Shown: positions 1-11,800 of the stretch, in pieces
Layout of the letters: every line of letters starts with the position of its first letter
How positions within the stretch are numbered: the stretch's first letter is position 1
Assembly: GCA_030272585.1 (NCBI GenBank)
Contig: BSYQ01000008.1
Span: forward strand, 4,960,001 to 5,024,000
Direction of reading: 5' to 3'
From: Bryopsis sp. KO-2023
Taxonomy: Eukaryota; Chlorophyta; Ulvophyceae; Bryopsidales; Bryopsidaceae
Length of the DNA stretch: 64,000 bases
Position numbers and translations under genes: made by a program
Notes under the pieces: generated by a model
What the model was told of the DNA's origin: nothing
Database searches by the model: none
The model's input: the letters and a program-made list of their open reading frames with translations, nothing else

Positions 1-540
1 TTCGCTGCGCAACCTTGTATCAACAGCGTAATTCCACATCTGCGGTACAACTCTGCATCTGCGGCGCAATCCTGGATCTGGTGCGCATTCCTGGATCTGC
101 TGCGCAGTTCTACACCTGCGACGCAATCCTCCAAATGCCGCGCCACCCAACGTCTCCTGCGACGCTGCATAGTCGTGCTGCGCTTGACAATGCTGCGCGC
201 CTGTGTGTAAGCTGCGCTTCTACATACTCCAATGTATTGCCCTGCGCTCTACACATCACTTCTGCGAAATCTGTCTGCCGCAGTGTTCTTACACACACTG
301 CGCCCATTCTACTCCTGACGCTGATTCAGCGACTTTCCTCCACACAGCACACTCAAACACTCCAATGGATAACTGCAAATCTGCAAAGCACTGGCGTTTG
401 TCTGCCTTGCAAACCTCTGCTTTGCACTGTGCTGTGTGCCTGCTAGTGTCCTGCGCTTCTGCGCCTTCTCACTGCGCGCCTGCCGCGCATACTGCTGCCT
501 CTGCAGCCTGCCAGGCTCGTTTGTGATCTTGTCACAAGCC
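1..540. repeat. Degenerate 19-bp tandem repeat with CTGCGC core
   Basis: From about position 34 the sequence falls into consecutive 19-bp units, clearest at 34-52, 53-71, 72-90, 91-109 and 110-128, each built on a 'tctgcngcgca' core. The period decays but can be followed to about 200, and CTGCGC words stay dense to about 540. The open frames across it are long on both strands, as expected of a repeat without stops, and look like no protein. I read it as an old minisatellite entering from the left edge. Confidence 0.6.
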
Positions 541-1260
541 TGCTCCGAAACCAATGTAACGACTCTGCCCTGCAGATCGCTTTTTCTGCTTCAATACACT
601 GAAGACTGCGACCCTGCCGGTCTGCCAGTCTGAACTGCCGTTCTATTGAACGACCATGGGAGAGACACTTGAACCTAGCAAGGTTCAAGGGCGAGATCAG
701 GTTCCAAACTAAGGTTAGGTTAAGTTACAAGAATGTCCAAGCCCCAACAACTTATACCGTTTCTTCCAACCCTGATCCAAACTGATCCTAAGCCATAACA
801 TCAGTCTGCATCAGTGTTGCAGACCATCAAACTACCAAGTTCCTTTCAGTCCCCTTTCATGACATGCAGCCTCAGACACCTTGCACGGTACTGCGGTCCT
901 GAGTCTGCCACCTAAGACCTTCTAGAACCTTGTGCCTGCCAGCTCTGCAGCCCACGTTCTGCAACGCTGCCAGCACCTGTCTGCCATCAGCAACCCTGTC
1001 AGCCCGACTACTCTGCCACTTCGTCAGTCTGCCAATCTGCTGACTACCAGTCCTTTAGTCTGCAGGTCTGAAGGACCTGAACCATTCCTGCTTCTGCAGA
1101 ATCATAGCAGTCAACCTGCAGCCTAATCTGTCAGCCCAATCACTGCCAGTTCTGCAAGCCTGCAGGTCTGCCTGAATCGCCTTTGATTCTGCCGAATCAC
1201 TACATTGTCTTTCCGTCCTCAAAACGCTTGATGCGCGTCACTGGTCGACAACACTTCTGC
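541..1260. other. Pyrimidine-rich region with scattered CTGCC words, no gene seen
   Basis: This stretch continues the composition of the repeat to its left, with many short 'tctgcc', 'agtctgc' and 'cctgcag' words but no fixed period that I can establish. No exon, splice pair or RNA gene is supported. The short open frame at 1279-1494 just beyond it has no recognisable motif. Confidence 0.4.
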
Positions 1261-1626
1261 ACATAGAGCAATCAAGTCGTGTCCTGTTTTTCCAGCACAG
1301 TGTGGTGCGAAAGCTTTTCCTCGAAGATATCGAAGATGAAGACTGCTGACGGTTTGCTGGTTGACCACGTCGTCGTTGCGTCGTCCAAAGGTATCACAAA
1401 TATGGTCGAGTCGAGAAAAAATAAAGAAGAATATTCAATCGAAAAGGCCGCAAGAGCAAAGCAACTCCTGCTCCCCTTCTTGGCCACCAACTAAATGATA
1501 AGACTCAATCAAAATCTTACAAGCATACTTTCATGACAACCCAATATATAGGTCCACATTCAGTTAGCCAGCAACTCACAACAAACTGTAAGTCCTCCAG
1601 TCAATCCACTATCCTAACCACTGCAA

Positions 1627-1831
1627 CTACACCCTTCATCGTATTTAGTGTAGCCTACACTATTTCCGTGTACGGCAGAAATTTTAGAAAACAGAAAATA
1701 GTGTGGGCCACACTATTTCCGAAATCTACACTTCTAGTTAACGTTTCGGTTTTCCATGAATTAGTGTGGCCTGCACTATTACTGAGGTAACACTATTAAA
1801 AGACCCACACTAAATACGATTGAGGGTGTAG
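1627..1831. mobile_element. MITE-like element, copy 1 (205 bp)
   Basis: The ends are inverted repeats of about 25 bp: the left end starts CTACACCCTTCATCGTATTT and the right end read in reverse starts CTACACCCTCAATCGTATTT. The interior holds short palindromes, including an 11-bp arm pair around the word GTGGGCCAC. A second copy lies at 45,513-45,739 in unrelated flanks, which shows mobility. It has no coding capacity, so it is a non-autonomous DNA transposon. A TA target duplication (cTA...TAg in both copies) fits a Tc1/mariner-type parent, but C and G next to it are also shared, so the exact border is open. Confidence 0.75.
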
Positions 1832-2631
1832 CACGCTGGCTGAGTCACCTGGGACATCATGGTGAAAAGTTTGGCTAATGGGTGTCATGGAGATGTGATC
1901 AGATCATCACATGCGGGTTTCTTCATCGTGGCGATTGTACATTTGTCCTCATCAGCGCCGAATCGTTGGCGATCGTGCTTTCCTCATGATTTCAACGAGC
2001 ACCCCAACCTGTTTGCGTTCCGGACGATTCCAGAAATTGGTTACGGGTTTCCCATCGATCACTGTGCTGCGTTCAGGAAGGATGTTATCGAAGTCTGGAC
2101 CGCGTCGCGCAAAATCTGACACTGAAAAGGAATCGTCGTTTCGTCAAAATTTGCGACGATTTTCGGACGCCTTCGACGATTCTGACGGCGGCGCCGTCCC
2201 GGTGGAACCCATCGTTGCGGTGGGCGATTTTTTTTTTCAAGGACGATAGATCGATGAAACTTGTATGTTCACTCTGAATTTTGTGAATGTCGACGCTCCT
2301 TCAAGAGGGTGTTTGAGGATGGCCTGAGTTCTGTTTCGACACTCTCAGTTTTGTTTGCGCGGTTCCGTGCGTGCACTCGCAGTGTTCACGATCTTTTTTA
2401 TCACTGTGTTACATATCGTCACGCCATCACGCCGTAATGCATGGGCATCACGTGGATGTGATGTCGTTGATTCTGAAGTCATTTTCAGTACATCCAGAGA
2501 GATAACTTAAGAATGTTCACAAGGGATCAATTTCCATTTTCAATTTCCATTTTTTTTTTAATTATTTATTAATTATTTATTTTTTTCTGGGGTTGGTTTT
2601 TTTACCTCCTCACTTTGAGCATGCTTCACAG
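1832..2631. other. Region upstream of the aminopeptidase; first exon and promoter not located
   Basis: Positions 1,860-2,450 are less AT-rich than the introns and carry a plus-strand open frame at 1911-2249 with no recognisable domain. The M17 gene that follows needs an initiator exon of a few tens of codons, because its first clear exon at 2632 begins inside the protein and has no ATG in frame. That exon is probably here, but I could not choose one. Confidence 0.3.
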
Positions 2632-5600
2632 GATGGGCTGGATTCATGGTATGAGTCGAACGGCAACAGTGGGGTATCTCAATGGCTGAAAACAATGAAA
2701 TTCAAGGCGAAACCTGGGGACGTCAGGCCTGTGCCGAATTTCAGCAATCCAGCAGAGGTACTTTTATATGTTCTTTTTCTCTAACTCAACCACAAGCATT
2801 TCATTGCTTTTTCGAGCAGCATTTTACCATTCCGCATATATATATGATGGAGTACATTCAACAAACAATGTTAGAGGGAGCGGATTCCACTGTGGTTGAA
2901 CACAGATAGGTTCGATCGCCTTGGGGGTGGAGTCACCTACCGACCATTGGTCGCATGCAGCTCTGTCTGGCACTCTGCCTTCCGGAGTGTATTCCTTCAA
3001 CCATGGAAATTCATTGCCGTCGGAAATAGAGGCAAACAGAGCAGCGCTTGGGTGGGGTCTCGGTAAGAAATCATGCAACTGCCACTGATTTTTGTTTCTG
3101 TTTTTCTTCAGTTTGGATGTGCTCCTGGATTTTGTGATGCTCCGTAAGAATCAACAATAGAGTGGAGGAAATAAAGTGGCACGTGTGGTGGTTTTTAGAC
3201 AACTGAAAAGGTTGATTTTTTTGGGGAAAGTCTGACTTTACTATTTATTTTTTTTTGGGGGGGGGGGTCATTGGCCAGGATCGTATTCTTTTGATGTGTA
3301 CAAGAAAGAGGATAATGAAGAAAAGAGGCAGCCCAAACTCAAGTGGCCTTCAAAATGCAACAGGTACTTAAAAGATATATTTTCTTTTTATTAGAAAGAA
3401 TAAAATAAAATCGCATTCCTCCAAAGAAAAAAATCAATTCTTCAATTTTTATTTTATTTTTTATCATACTGTTCTATGTTTATTTTGGCATTTGTCGATG
3501 CTTGAACACGTGAACAGATAATACATGGTGGAGTGGGACTGGAAATTGTGCATGCATGCATTTATTTGTTTCAATGTTGCTTTTGTGTGTGTGTGTGTGT
3601 GTTTTTTGTGGCAATCCTAAGAGCCCTGGTTGAATCCTATCTGGAGAGTATATTCTTAGCAAGGGATATGATCAACACCCCTGCATCAGACATGGGGCCA
3701 GAGGTGTGTTTCAATGCTCGATCTGATTTCCTTTTTTTTTAGCAGGTATTTTTTTCCCAAAAACTTTTTCCACAGATTGCAAGAATAACCACTCAATTTC
3801 GCACTCAATAAAAACCAGGCATCTGAGCACCACAAAAATGTGCTGCTCGTCATTCATGTTGAACCCCCCCCAAAAAAGGAGAAAAATCAAGGGAAAAAAA
3901 TCCCCACAGATTTAAGCGCGGAATATATAATTTCATTTTCTTCAGGAAATTGCTGCACATGTTGCGAGCATCGCAGAAATCCATGGGGCTTCTGTGAACA
4001 TGATAGTCGGGGACGACTTGTTGAAGGAAGGCTATCCTGCCGTGCACACCGTTGGCCGAGCAAGCAGCAGGTGGGGAAAAATTTCAAATTTCCAGCAATT
4101 TGCTTGAGTCAAGAAAGCACAAGAAAGATGCCGAGTATCTAAAGAAAGAAGCATGTGTATTTGCACATGCGGTTTGTGTTGAATTATGTTGTGTGTGTTT
4201 TCTGCTGGGTGCCGGGTTCTGTTCTTACACATATTCGATTGAATATTCTTAGCCGTAAATCACCTTGTTGTGGACGGCCTTCGTTGGGCAAGTATGCCTA
4301 ATGTATATTATACGTTCATTCATTCAGTCTTAGCCGTTTTTCTGATGTGGGGAGTCTTAAACAAGTGGAAATTTGAATTTATTGTTCGATCGATCTGCTC
4401 CATCAAGGCTCATCTGTGTTCACTGGTGCAACCCAATTTTCCCCTTCAGAAACCACAAAGTGAATGGATATCCAAAAGGTGCCAGCCACACATTTATTCT
4501 CATGTTGGTCTTCACTTTTATTTTTTTTTTTACACATGCTTGTTTTTTCGAAAGGGCCCCCCGTGTTGTTGATGTTCGCTGGAGTGGTGGATCTGGCGAT
4601 TTGCCGAAAATTGCCCTGGTGGGGAAAGGGGTGGCTTTCGACACTGGTGGGCTTGATTTGAAACCATCTGCATCCATGATTGGAATGAAAAAGGTGAAGA
4701 AGCAATTCCATGCAAAACAGGAAACGAGCTCATCCCCAAAACATCAGCAGTTTCTGCTGCAATGTGGAAATCGCCAGATGGAATTGAAAATTCCGCTTAC
4801 TGCAATCGGCCCCCAACCCCCTATTGTGTTGTTTTTGCTTTACCTTTTTTTGAGAGGGAGTTTGTGTGGATAGGATATGGGGGGTGCTGCGATGATGCTG
4901 GCACTGGCCCACATGGTGATGAGTCAGAAATTGCCAGTCAGTCTCAGGCTCATCATCCCCACTGTGGAGAATTCCGTCTCAGGCAACAGCTACCGTCCAT
5001 CGGATGTGCTTTCCACCAGATCTGGAATAACTGTGGAGGTCGGTCGACAAGGGTTCTTACTCTAATGTTTTACACAAAGAAAATCTTTTGCTCCAGAGAC
5101 TTCTGTTCTTTTTCGGGAGGAATTCTCTTGCTCCTCAGTAAGAAAAAAGACATGAAGTAAATAAGAAAAGGAAAATGGGCTACGTTTCAGCCTCGATGCA
5201 AAAATACATGGAAAAAATGCAGAAAAAATGAAGGGATCGAGTCGAGTTTTGGGTTTTTTTGTGTAGAATATGAACACGGATGCGGAGGGTCGGTTGATTT
5301 TGTGCGATGCGATTTTCGAGGCTGCTAAGGATTCCCCCGATGTTTTGATCGATGCTGCCACATTGACTGGGGCTGCAAGAGTGGCCTTGGGGGAAATGTT
5401 GCCCGTCATGTACTGCGATGATGAAGCCATTGCTGGGGACATCCTTGCTGCTGGAAATAAAGAGGTGCTGTCGACATTTTTTTTATCAAACTGCTTGCTT
5501 TTTTCTTGGCCCCGTTATTTTTTCTTTGCCCAGTTCTTTGCACTTCTTGCAGTCTTTTCCCTGACGTTTTTTTCCCGATTTTTGTGGCAAGTTCAAATTT

Positions 5601-6326
5601 CCCCAACTTTTCTGGCCTTGAATTGATTTGAAATGTTTTTCTTTTTCAAAAAAAGGATGATCCTCTGTGGCGCTTGCCGCTACACAAGCCGTACAAGAAA
5701 AAGATCGAAAGCAAAATTGCGGACATCGCTTCTTGCTCCTTTGGCCCTGGGGGTTCCATCACTGCTGCTCTGTTTCTGAGGGAATTTGTCAAAGACACTC
5801 CAGGCTGGGTTCATATTGACACTGGAGCATCCACCCCCGGCTACATGGCTGGACCAGGCAGAGCGGTGATATATCTGTTGCTAGATTTTAAGCATTTTTA
5901 TTTACTTGGTTTATTTTTCTGGTTGTACGTATTGAACACGTCATCCTTTCTTGTCAATATATTGAAGAACACCCTGAAATTACATGTGATTGTTGATAGT
6001 TCACACAAAAACGCTTTGCCTTTTTCAAGATTCACTTTCACTTTTTTTTTTTTTGAAGCAAGTTTCAGTTCACAGGCTGTATTTTTTTCCCCTCAACAAG
6101 CAGCAAGTAGAGAAAAAATAAAAAGAAAAAGAAAAGAGAAGGGAAAAATGTGGTCAAAGCTTGTGTCTGCGAAGAAGAAGTATGCTTGCACATATATGAT
6201 AAAGAATTAAAATAAATGTTGATTTTTTTGTTATTTGTGATTTTTTTGCAGGAGGGTGGGGAAGCCTTCGCTGTTCGGGCTTTGTACAGATTCTTGCACG
6301 ATCGATACACAAAAACAGAAGCCTGA
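2632..6326 (+). CDS. M17-family leucyl aminopeptidase, at least 10 exons
   Basis: Ten exons read through with matching phases: 2632-2757, 2906-3062, 3279-3363, 3622-3703, 3946-4070, 4555-4693, 4874-5038, 5267-5464, 5656-5865 and 6252-6326 (TGA), giving 453 residues plus an unseen N-terminal exon. All introns are GT-AG. The protein shows the M17 landmarks in order: a small N-terminal domain with GFKAKPG-like [33 protein letters not shown] (metal/lysine site), KDMGGAA, and the signature NTDAEGRL carrying catalytic Asp, Glu and Arg. M17 enzymes are two-metal aminopeptidases that remove N-terminal residues from peptides. The spacing and the C-terminus (DPLWRLPL...[14 protein letters not shown]) are closest to the alphaproteobacterial 'leucyl aminopeptidase family' rather than the animal/plant LAP I remember; that is recalled, not searched. 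A mitochondrial or cytosolic location is undecided because the start is missing. Confidence 0.9.
4255..4330 (+). repeat. Short dispersed repeat, copy in intron 5 of the aminopeptidase
   Basis: The segment around 'caccttgttgtggacggcct' and 'ggcaagtatgcctaatgta' recurs at 47,053-47,118 ('cacctcgttatggacggcct', 'ggcaagtttgcctatgta'), also beside an exon of a host gene. A trace of its left end is at 41,722-41,742. The 47-kb copy contains the palindrome TAGGCAAGTTTGCCTA. Its nature is unknown; the end of a SINE or a small DNA element would fit. Confidence 0.5.
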
Positions 6327-6580
6327 TTTTCTCTTCTTTTTTTTTGCTTGAAAATTAATATGCATCGAGTAGACGTAGGAAAAAAATGGATGACTTTTTA
6401 TTTTGGCACTTTATGTATTCAGAACCCTTTTCTCGTTGTATTTGATAAGCGGACTGTGCTTATCAGGAATTATTGTCAAAATGACATGTCAGTTGTTTCA
6501 AATTAAGTTTGCCACCCAGAACCAACAAATGGAAGTCGTCTCACCTGAAAAAAACAGGAAGCCAGGATGGGAAAAAAAAA
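6327..6580 (+). other. 3' flank of the aminopeptidase gene, no gene seen
   Basis: AT-rich sequence after the TGA with no further exon. It probably holds the 3' UTR. I see no convincing AATAAA signal close to the stop codon. Confidence 0.3.
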
Positions 6581-7651
6581 GTGTGTGATAAATTCTATCA
6601 AGTATTGCAAGGATTTGTCCAAAGAAAGGTTCAGCCACAAACATGTACTGCTCTACATGCATGTTGCATTCATTCTACCTTTAATGCACAGACTCTGGAC
6701 AATGTAGAATAGGGGCATCGACCTCTTGCCATCAGTTGGGAAGCACGATTGAGGAATTGTTATTTTGTAACTGCGGTGAAGAGCTTCCATTACTTACTTC
6801 TATGGTGTTTGGGTCCCCCCATTAAGATCAATCGATCAATGATTACCCCGTTAACACACGCTGCTTCACCCAGCTGAGTCATTTGGGGGTGGAGAGGTCG
6901 ACCTCGTTTGGAAGTGCGTGTGGATACTACTGGCGCGCGATCGCGTTCGCCACATCACGGCAACATCGTTGGCAACGGCCGTACACCCCCCCTCCCCCCC
7001 TCCCAGCCCGACGGAGCCACGTGGCGTTGGCAACGCGATCTCGCACTTTTTCTGGGCGCGAGGGTTTCGACTCTTACCCTCGGTCTTCGCTTCCTCTGTC
7101 GCACGTCGTCCTCTGCTTTGTGGAACCTCCCCCGCGGGGGTTGATCCCCCTGGTCCGCCCGTCGAGACCGTCGGGGCCGTTTCCGCCGCCACCCCACCTT
7201 CCACTGGAGCTTGCGCCCGTCGGGCTTGCTCCCTGAGACGCTGCCTGACTTCGCACATGGGTACGTGTGGTTGCGGTGTGTGGGAAAAAACTGACATGAA
7301 ATTGAACAGGTTGATGAATGTGTGTGATAAATTCGGTCAAGTATTGCAAGGATTTGTCCAAAGAAACGTTCAGCCACAAACATGTACTGCTCTACATGCA
7401 TATTGCATTCCTTCTACATTTAATGCACAGACTCTGGACAATGTAGACTGGGGGCATCGACCTCCTGCCATCAGTTGGGAAGCACGATTGAGGAATTGTT
7501 ATTTGTGGAGAGCTTCCATTACTTCTATGGTGTTTGGAACCCCCCATTAAGATCAATCGATCAATGATTACCCCGTTAACACACGCTGCTTCACCCAGCT
7601 GAGTCATTTTGGGGGTGGAGAGGTCGACCTCGTTTGGAAGTGCGTGTGGAT
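6581..7651. repeat. Direct repeat pair around a GC-rich core (possible miniature LTR-type element)
   Basis: 6581-6925 (345 bp) and 7320-7651 (332 bp) are near-identical direct repeats, both starting GTGTGTGATAAATTC and ending GAAGTGCGTGTGGAT, with a few small indels. They enclose 394 bp (6926-7319) that is much richer in G and C. Two direct terminal repeats around a short non-coding core is the build of a TRIM. Against it, I see no TG...CA ends and no target duplication, and the second copy alone is bracketed by an inverted AACAGGTTGAT/ATCAACCTGTT pair. A tandem duplication with a later insertion is the alternative. Confidence 0.55.
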
Positions 7652-8896
7652 TCTTCAGTCCCCATAATCAACCTGTTCATTTTGCTTTGAGTTTATGCCC
7701 ATTACTCCGACCCCGTTACTCCGACTTCGTCCATGTCTGACATCGGGACACTCCAACCCGATGTCCGACCCGCTCAAGCGAGTCCGACTTCATTCAAATT
7801 CGTTTGTCGTACGCGGGAACGGAGGTTTCGCATGCGCGGTTCAATCGCTCGGCAGGAATTGGGTTGGAGGGGGCGAATCTCTGAAACGAAGCACAATGCA
7901 AGGGGCCGCGCGTTACAACAAACGAGCCCCGACCACATTGTCGCCGGTGCCCGTGGAATCTCGGAGTCTCGGACAATCTACGAGAAGCAAGCAGGAATCG
8001 ATTGCTTGGAGCGGGGATGGACGTTGGCGCCGCCCTGAGAAACGTTGCGGTACTTTGAGTTTTTTTTTCGAGGTTTTCTTTTGTGTTGTTTCTGAAGGGA
8101 AGTAGCCACTCTCTTTCCAGCCTACAGGGTGGTGGTGTTTGATTGTTGTTCTATTTTTGTCTTGTATTGACAGACTTCGACCATCCAGAAGTCATGGCCC
8201 CCATTTGTTCTTGCTAAAGGATGAGTGATGACGTTTGAGAAAGAGCTATCCAAGAATATGACCGTTTGGAAAGAAGAAATATGACTCGTAGGGGAAATTG
8301 AGTCAGCAGTTCTCCTCACTCATCCTGTAAGTTTCAACTGCAGCTGGCAGAGCATCTTTGGCCAACCCTTGGTGTTTGGTTGACTTTTCCTCTTCCTCCC
8401 AACCCACAGCCGGTCTTTGAATTGCTGTAAACCAAGTGTTTTCAGCCAAAAATGCCACTTCTTGTCAGTCATGCCGCTCTCCAGAGCATGTGGGCATGTT
8501 TTTATGAAGAATTTCCCATGAAATTTGTGAGTGGCTTGTTTAGGGTCGAGCACATCAAGGTTCTACGAGTGCGTTATGATATCCAGAAGAGGGGTGGGCA
8601 AGAAAGGAAGGGATTGTTCGGAATGAAACATTGCTGAGTGTTGGAAGGTTGGGCCATACTTCAGTCTTTCTCAAGAACACCTCTTCAAGCAGGTAAAACA
8701 AAACAATGAAAACAGTGAGTATTGCCTCTTGCCCCCCCCGCCCCCCTTGGCGGGCGGGCTCTGAAAAAAACAGAGCTCCCATTGGAATTCTCCACCCCCC
8801 TCCTGGAAAAGAGGTTTAGGCGAAGATGGAAAAAAGTTACATTGAGCGATGTAGTGGCTATTGAGTGTATTTTCTGCTATATTTATTGTTGAAGAT
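7652..8896 (+). other. Intergenic stretch with TCCGAC repeats and a small perfect hairpin
   Basis: Around 7,700-7,800 the word TCCGAC recurs at short intervals, and GACATCGGG (7739-7747) pairs perfectly with CCCGATGTC (7757-7765) over a 9-nt loop. Beyond 8,100 the base composition resembles introns. A few AG/GT-bounded segments (for instance near 8,180) can be read but none gives a convincing protein. Confidence 0.35.
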
Positions 8897-11800
8897 CATT
8901 TGAGCCCAGTTGCAGAGGATTCGTGCCGACAGTTGGCATTTTCTTTACAAATTAAGAGTGAGAATAAAACAAAGAGGAATGTCTGTGAGTCCATTACTTG
9001 ATTTAACATCGAAATGGAGTCGAACTTGTACCTGGAAATCAGCTCAATTTTCTGGGACTTTTTCCACAGGTGTTCCAGCTGTTGGAGTCAGACTCGCAGT
9101 CAGGTATGTTTCTCCTTCAGGCAAAATATATAGAAAAATTCGCCTGCCAGATCTACAATCTTAAGACCAAAAAACTGTGAGTTTTTTTCTTCCTTTCGAT
9201 CCTTTTGAGTGGATGAGATCAAAGGGCTCATCCTCTTTGTTGAACGAAATCGTAACATTCAATGAGATATTGGAGGAGCCCTTGTGTTGAAATGATGCAA
9301 GATTGACTACATTTTACACACACACATTCCTGCAGCATGGGTTATTTTTGGCATTTCTTCAGCTATTTTTTGCTGTTTTCTGGTCCTGTAAACAGGTGGC
9401 GATCGAATCATTTCTATGGGGTCTCTGGTTTTCCACAAAAGGAATGAAGATTTTGTTCTGAACCAAAATAAAACACGAAGCCAACAGAGCAAATCCAGAC
9501 GTCAAAATCACCATCCTCAAGTGTTTATTTTGTTGCATTCACAAGTGCGTTTGGCTCTGCCCAGTTTTTCTGCATATCAATTTTTGGAGGGTTGGCTTTG
9601 GTTTTTTCATCCTCCCCCTCTCCTTGCTGGATGGGGAAATCGACTGTTGAAAAATTCTTCAAAAATGGTAGTTGTTGGCTTTCTCTTTGGAAGCACCATT
9701 TAAAATTATACTTTGCAAAAAAAACAAACAAACAAGGTGGTGTGTTTCACTGTTTCAAGTCAATGTTGAGTGTTGCTGTTGAACAATGAAGCCAATCTTC
9801 ACATTCTGCAAACAAACCTTCTATAAGTGTTTGGCTATTTTCCTATCGCGCAGAGGGAAGCCACCCAGTAGCGAGCAATGTATTTATAGGGTTAATCAGG
9901 GGGAACGATATCTTAGTTGATTTTTCCTCCACAAACGCTTACGGCTACCCACCTAAAGTGACCCCAAGGAATCCAAAAATTTCAGTTTCAAGAAATTTCA
10001 ACGATTAATTTTCTCATTACGAGAAGGACATAATCCTTTCTTGCCCCAAATCAATCCTTGTTTGATTAAGAGTCCATGGTTCCTCAATACCTCGATAGCA
10101 AATTCCGTGGAAGGAAAGTTTTGAAAATAGGTTAATGTAGTCACACTTTTCAAGCGCTTCATTGAATTAATAATCGTTCTTCTGGAAACCCCCTCTTCGC
10201 TCTGATTCAATCAGGAGTTGGGTGAGTTCATCTTTGCCCACTGTTAAATTTGAATTCTGACATTAATCCAAATCTTAGCTCGTTCAATCATTGCAGCAAC
10301 AACGGCATATTAGAAACCCAGATGAGCGCCGCATATTTCCAATCAGTCTCTGCAATATCTTTCACTTTCTCAACCAATTTCTTTGCCACAACTTCTTATG
10401 TCTCTAAGGAATGGACTCTCCTTGTGCATGGTTGGAATGTCCAGCTGCCAGCAGAAAATATTGCTGATAAAATACTTAACTTTTAATTGAGGTTGTATAT
10501 TTGGTGGCATTCAAACAAACATCGGCCTCAGGTTTCCTTTCAGTGATTCCATTCACATCTCAATTGGCCGGAGGTTCGCAAAGCAGAATTTCAGGGTGCA
10601 GACTCTGGAAGGTTTGTTTCATGAAAGCAATAGATTTAAACAACTTGTTTCTCTAGTTCCTTTGGTTTTTCGGGATCAATGTTTCAAAAAGTGATATGAC
10701 ACGACAAGGAAAAATGATGTTTCAGTAGTCTGTCGAAGCATCTCAAACAAGTATGGCAGAGGCTAAACCATAGCGACTGGAAATGAGCCTCCATGACAAT
10801 GTTGCCTTAACTAAAATCAATTTCCTGCAGTGACCTTTTTAAGGAGACTGTCTACAAGTTTTATCAATCAGAGACACCTGTGTTCAATACCGACATGTTT
10901 TTGGCTTTGTTTTTATAAATTTCAAGAGTTCGCAAAATGCTGGTTCTGCGATTCCATGAGGGTTTCGGCGTTATTATTAGGGTTTGGGGGGTTCTGCAGC
11001 CACTGCGGGCAGCCTCACCTCCACAGATGTGTTTTCAAATTCTGGGCCTCCCACCGGCCCTGGATCCTTTGCAAGGCTTTCCAATCTGTTTTCTGATTTT
11101 GCGATTTCATCTCGATTTGGAGAGAGCAAAAAAACAAACCAAAAAGAATAAAAAAAATATGGAAATGGTTGATCAGCACTGAGTGATGAATGGGGTCAAG
11201 CATGTGCATGTGCCTGGGCAATGCAGTTCTAAAAAAAAAAAAAAAGAGAGAGAAGGTTGGACCTCAGAGAAGAAAAAGAGGAAGATACATATTGGGTTAA
11301 AAAAAAAAATGATAATGAAAAGTTGTGTCGGGTGTCGATGGGCACTTTGGACTATTTTGAATTTTCTTGGATTTTTGGTGCTCCCCCTCCCCCCCCACGA
11401 AAAGAAAAAAAAATAGCAATTGGGCAGAAAAAAAATTCTTGTTGACATTTGTCGTTTAGTAAACAAAAAAAAAGATGGGATTTCTGGCAGGGCTCCTCAC
11501 CAAGGCACCGTCCCATGCACCAGTTCCCCCCGTCCCAGCCCCGCTAACCCCCTCGCCAAATCTTTTACCCCCACCCCCGTGCCAGCCGAAGATGAGCCAT
11601 GTATCCCGGAGCCCTGGAGCCCTGTCACTGGAGAGTTGTCTCGAACGCTTTCCACCCAAGAGAAGATCATGTGCCACGGTACGTTATCTCATTGCTTGAA
11701 GTTTTTTTTTCTGTCATGCTTGTTATTGAAGTTTTTTTTCAACAATCTATTAACGCCTCAAATTTTTGCTTGGGGCAAGGGAGGACCCTCCCTTGCCCCA

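Noticed and set aside
15-446. 143-codon frame at the left edge
   Set aside because: It is a by-product of the 19-bp repeat; the opposite strand is open too.
8897-9175. GRASP-like PDZ protein suggested by FQLLESDSQS and CQIYNLKTKKL
   Set aside because: No WGG...GYG continuation was found, and another frame over the same bases is equally open.
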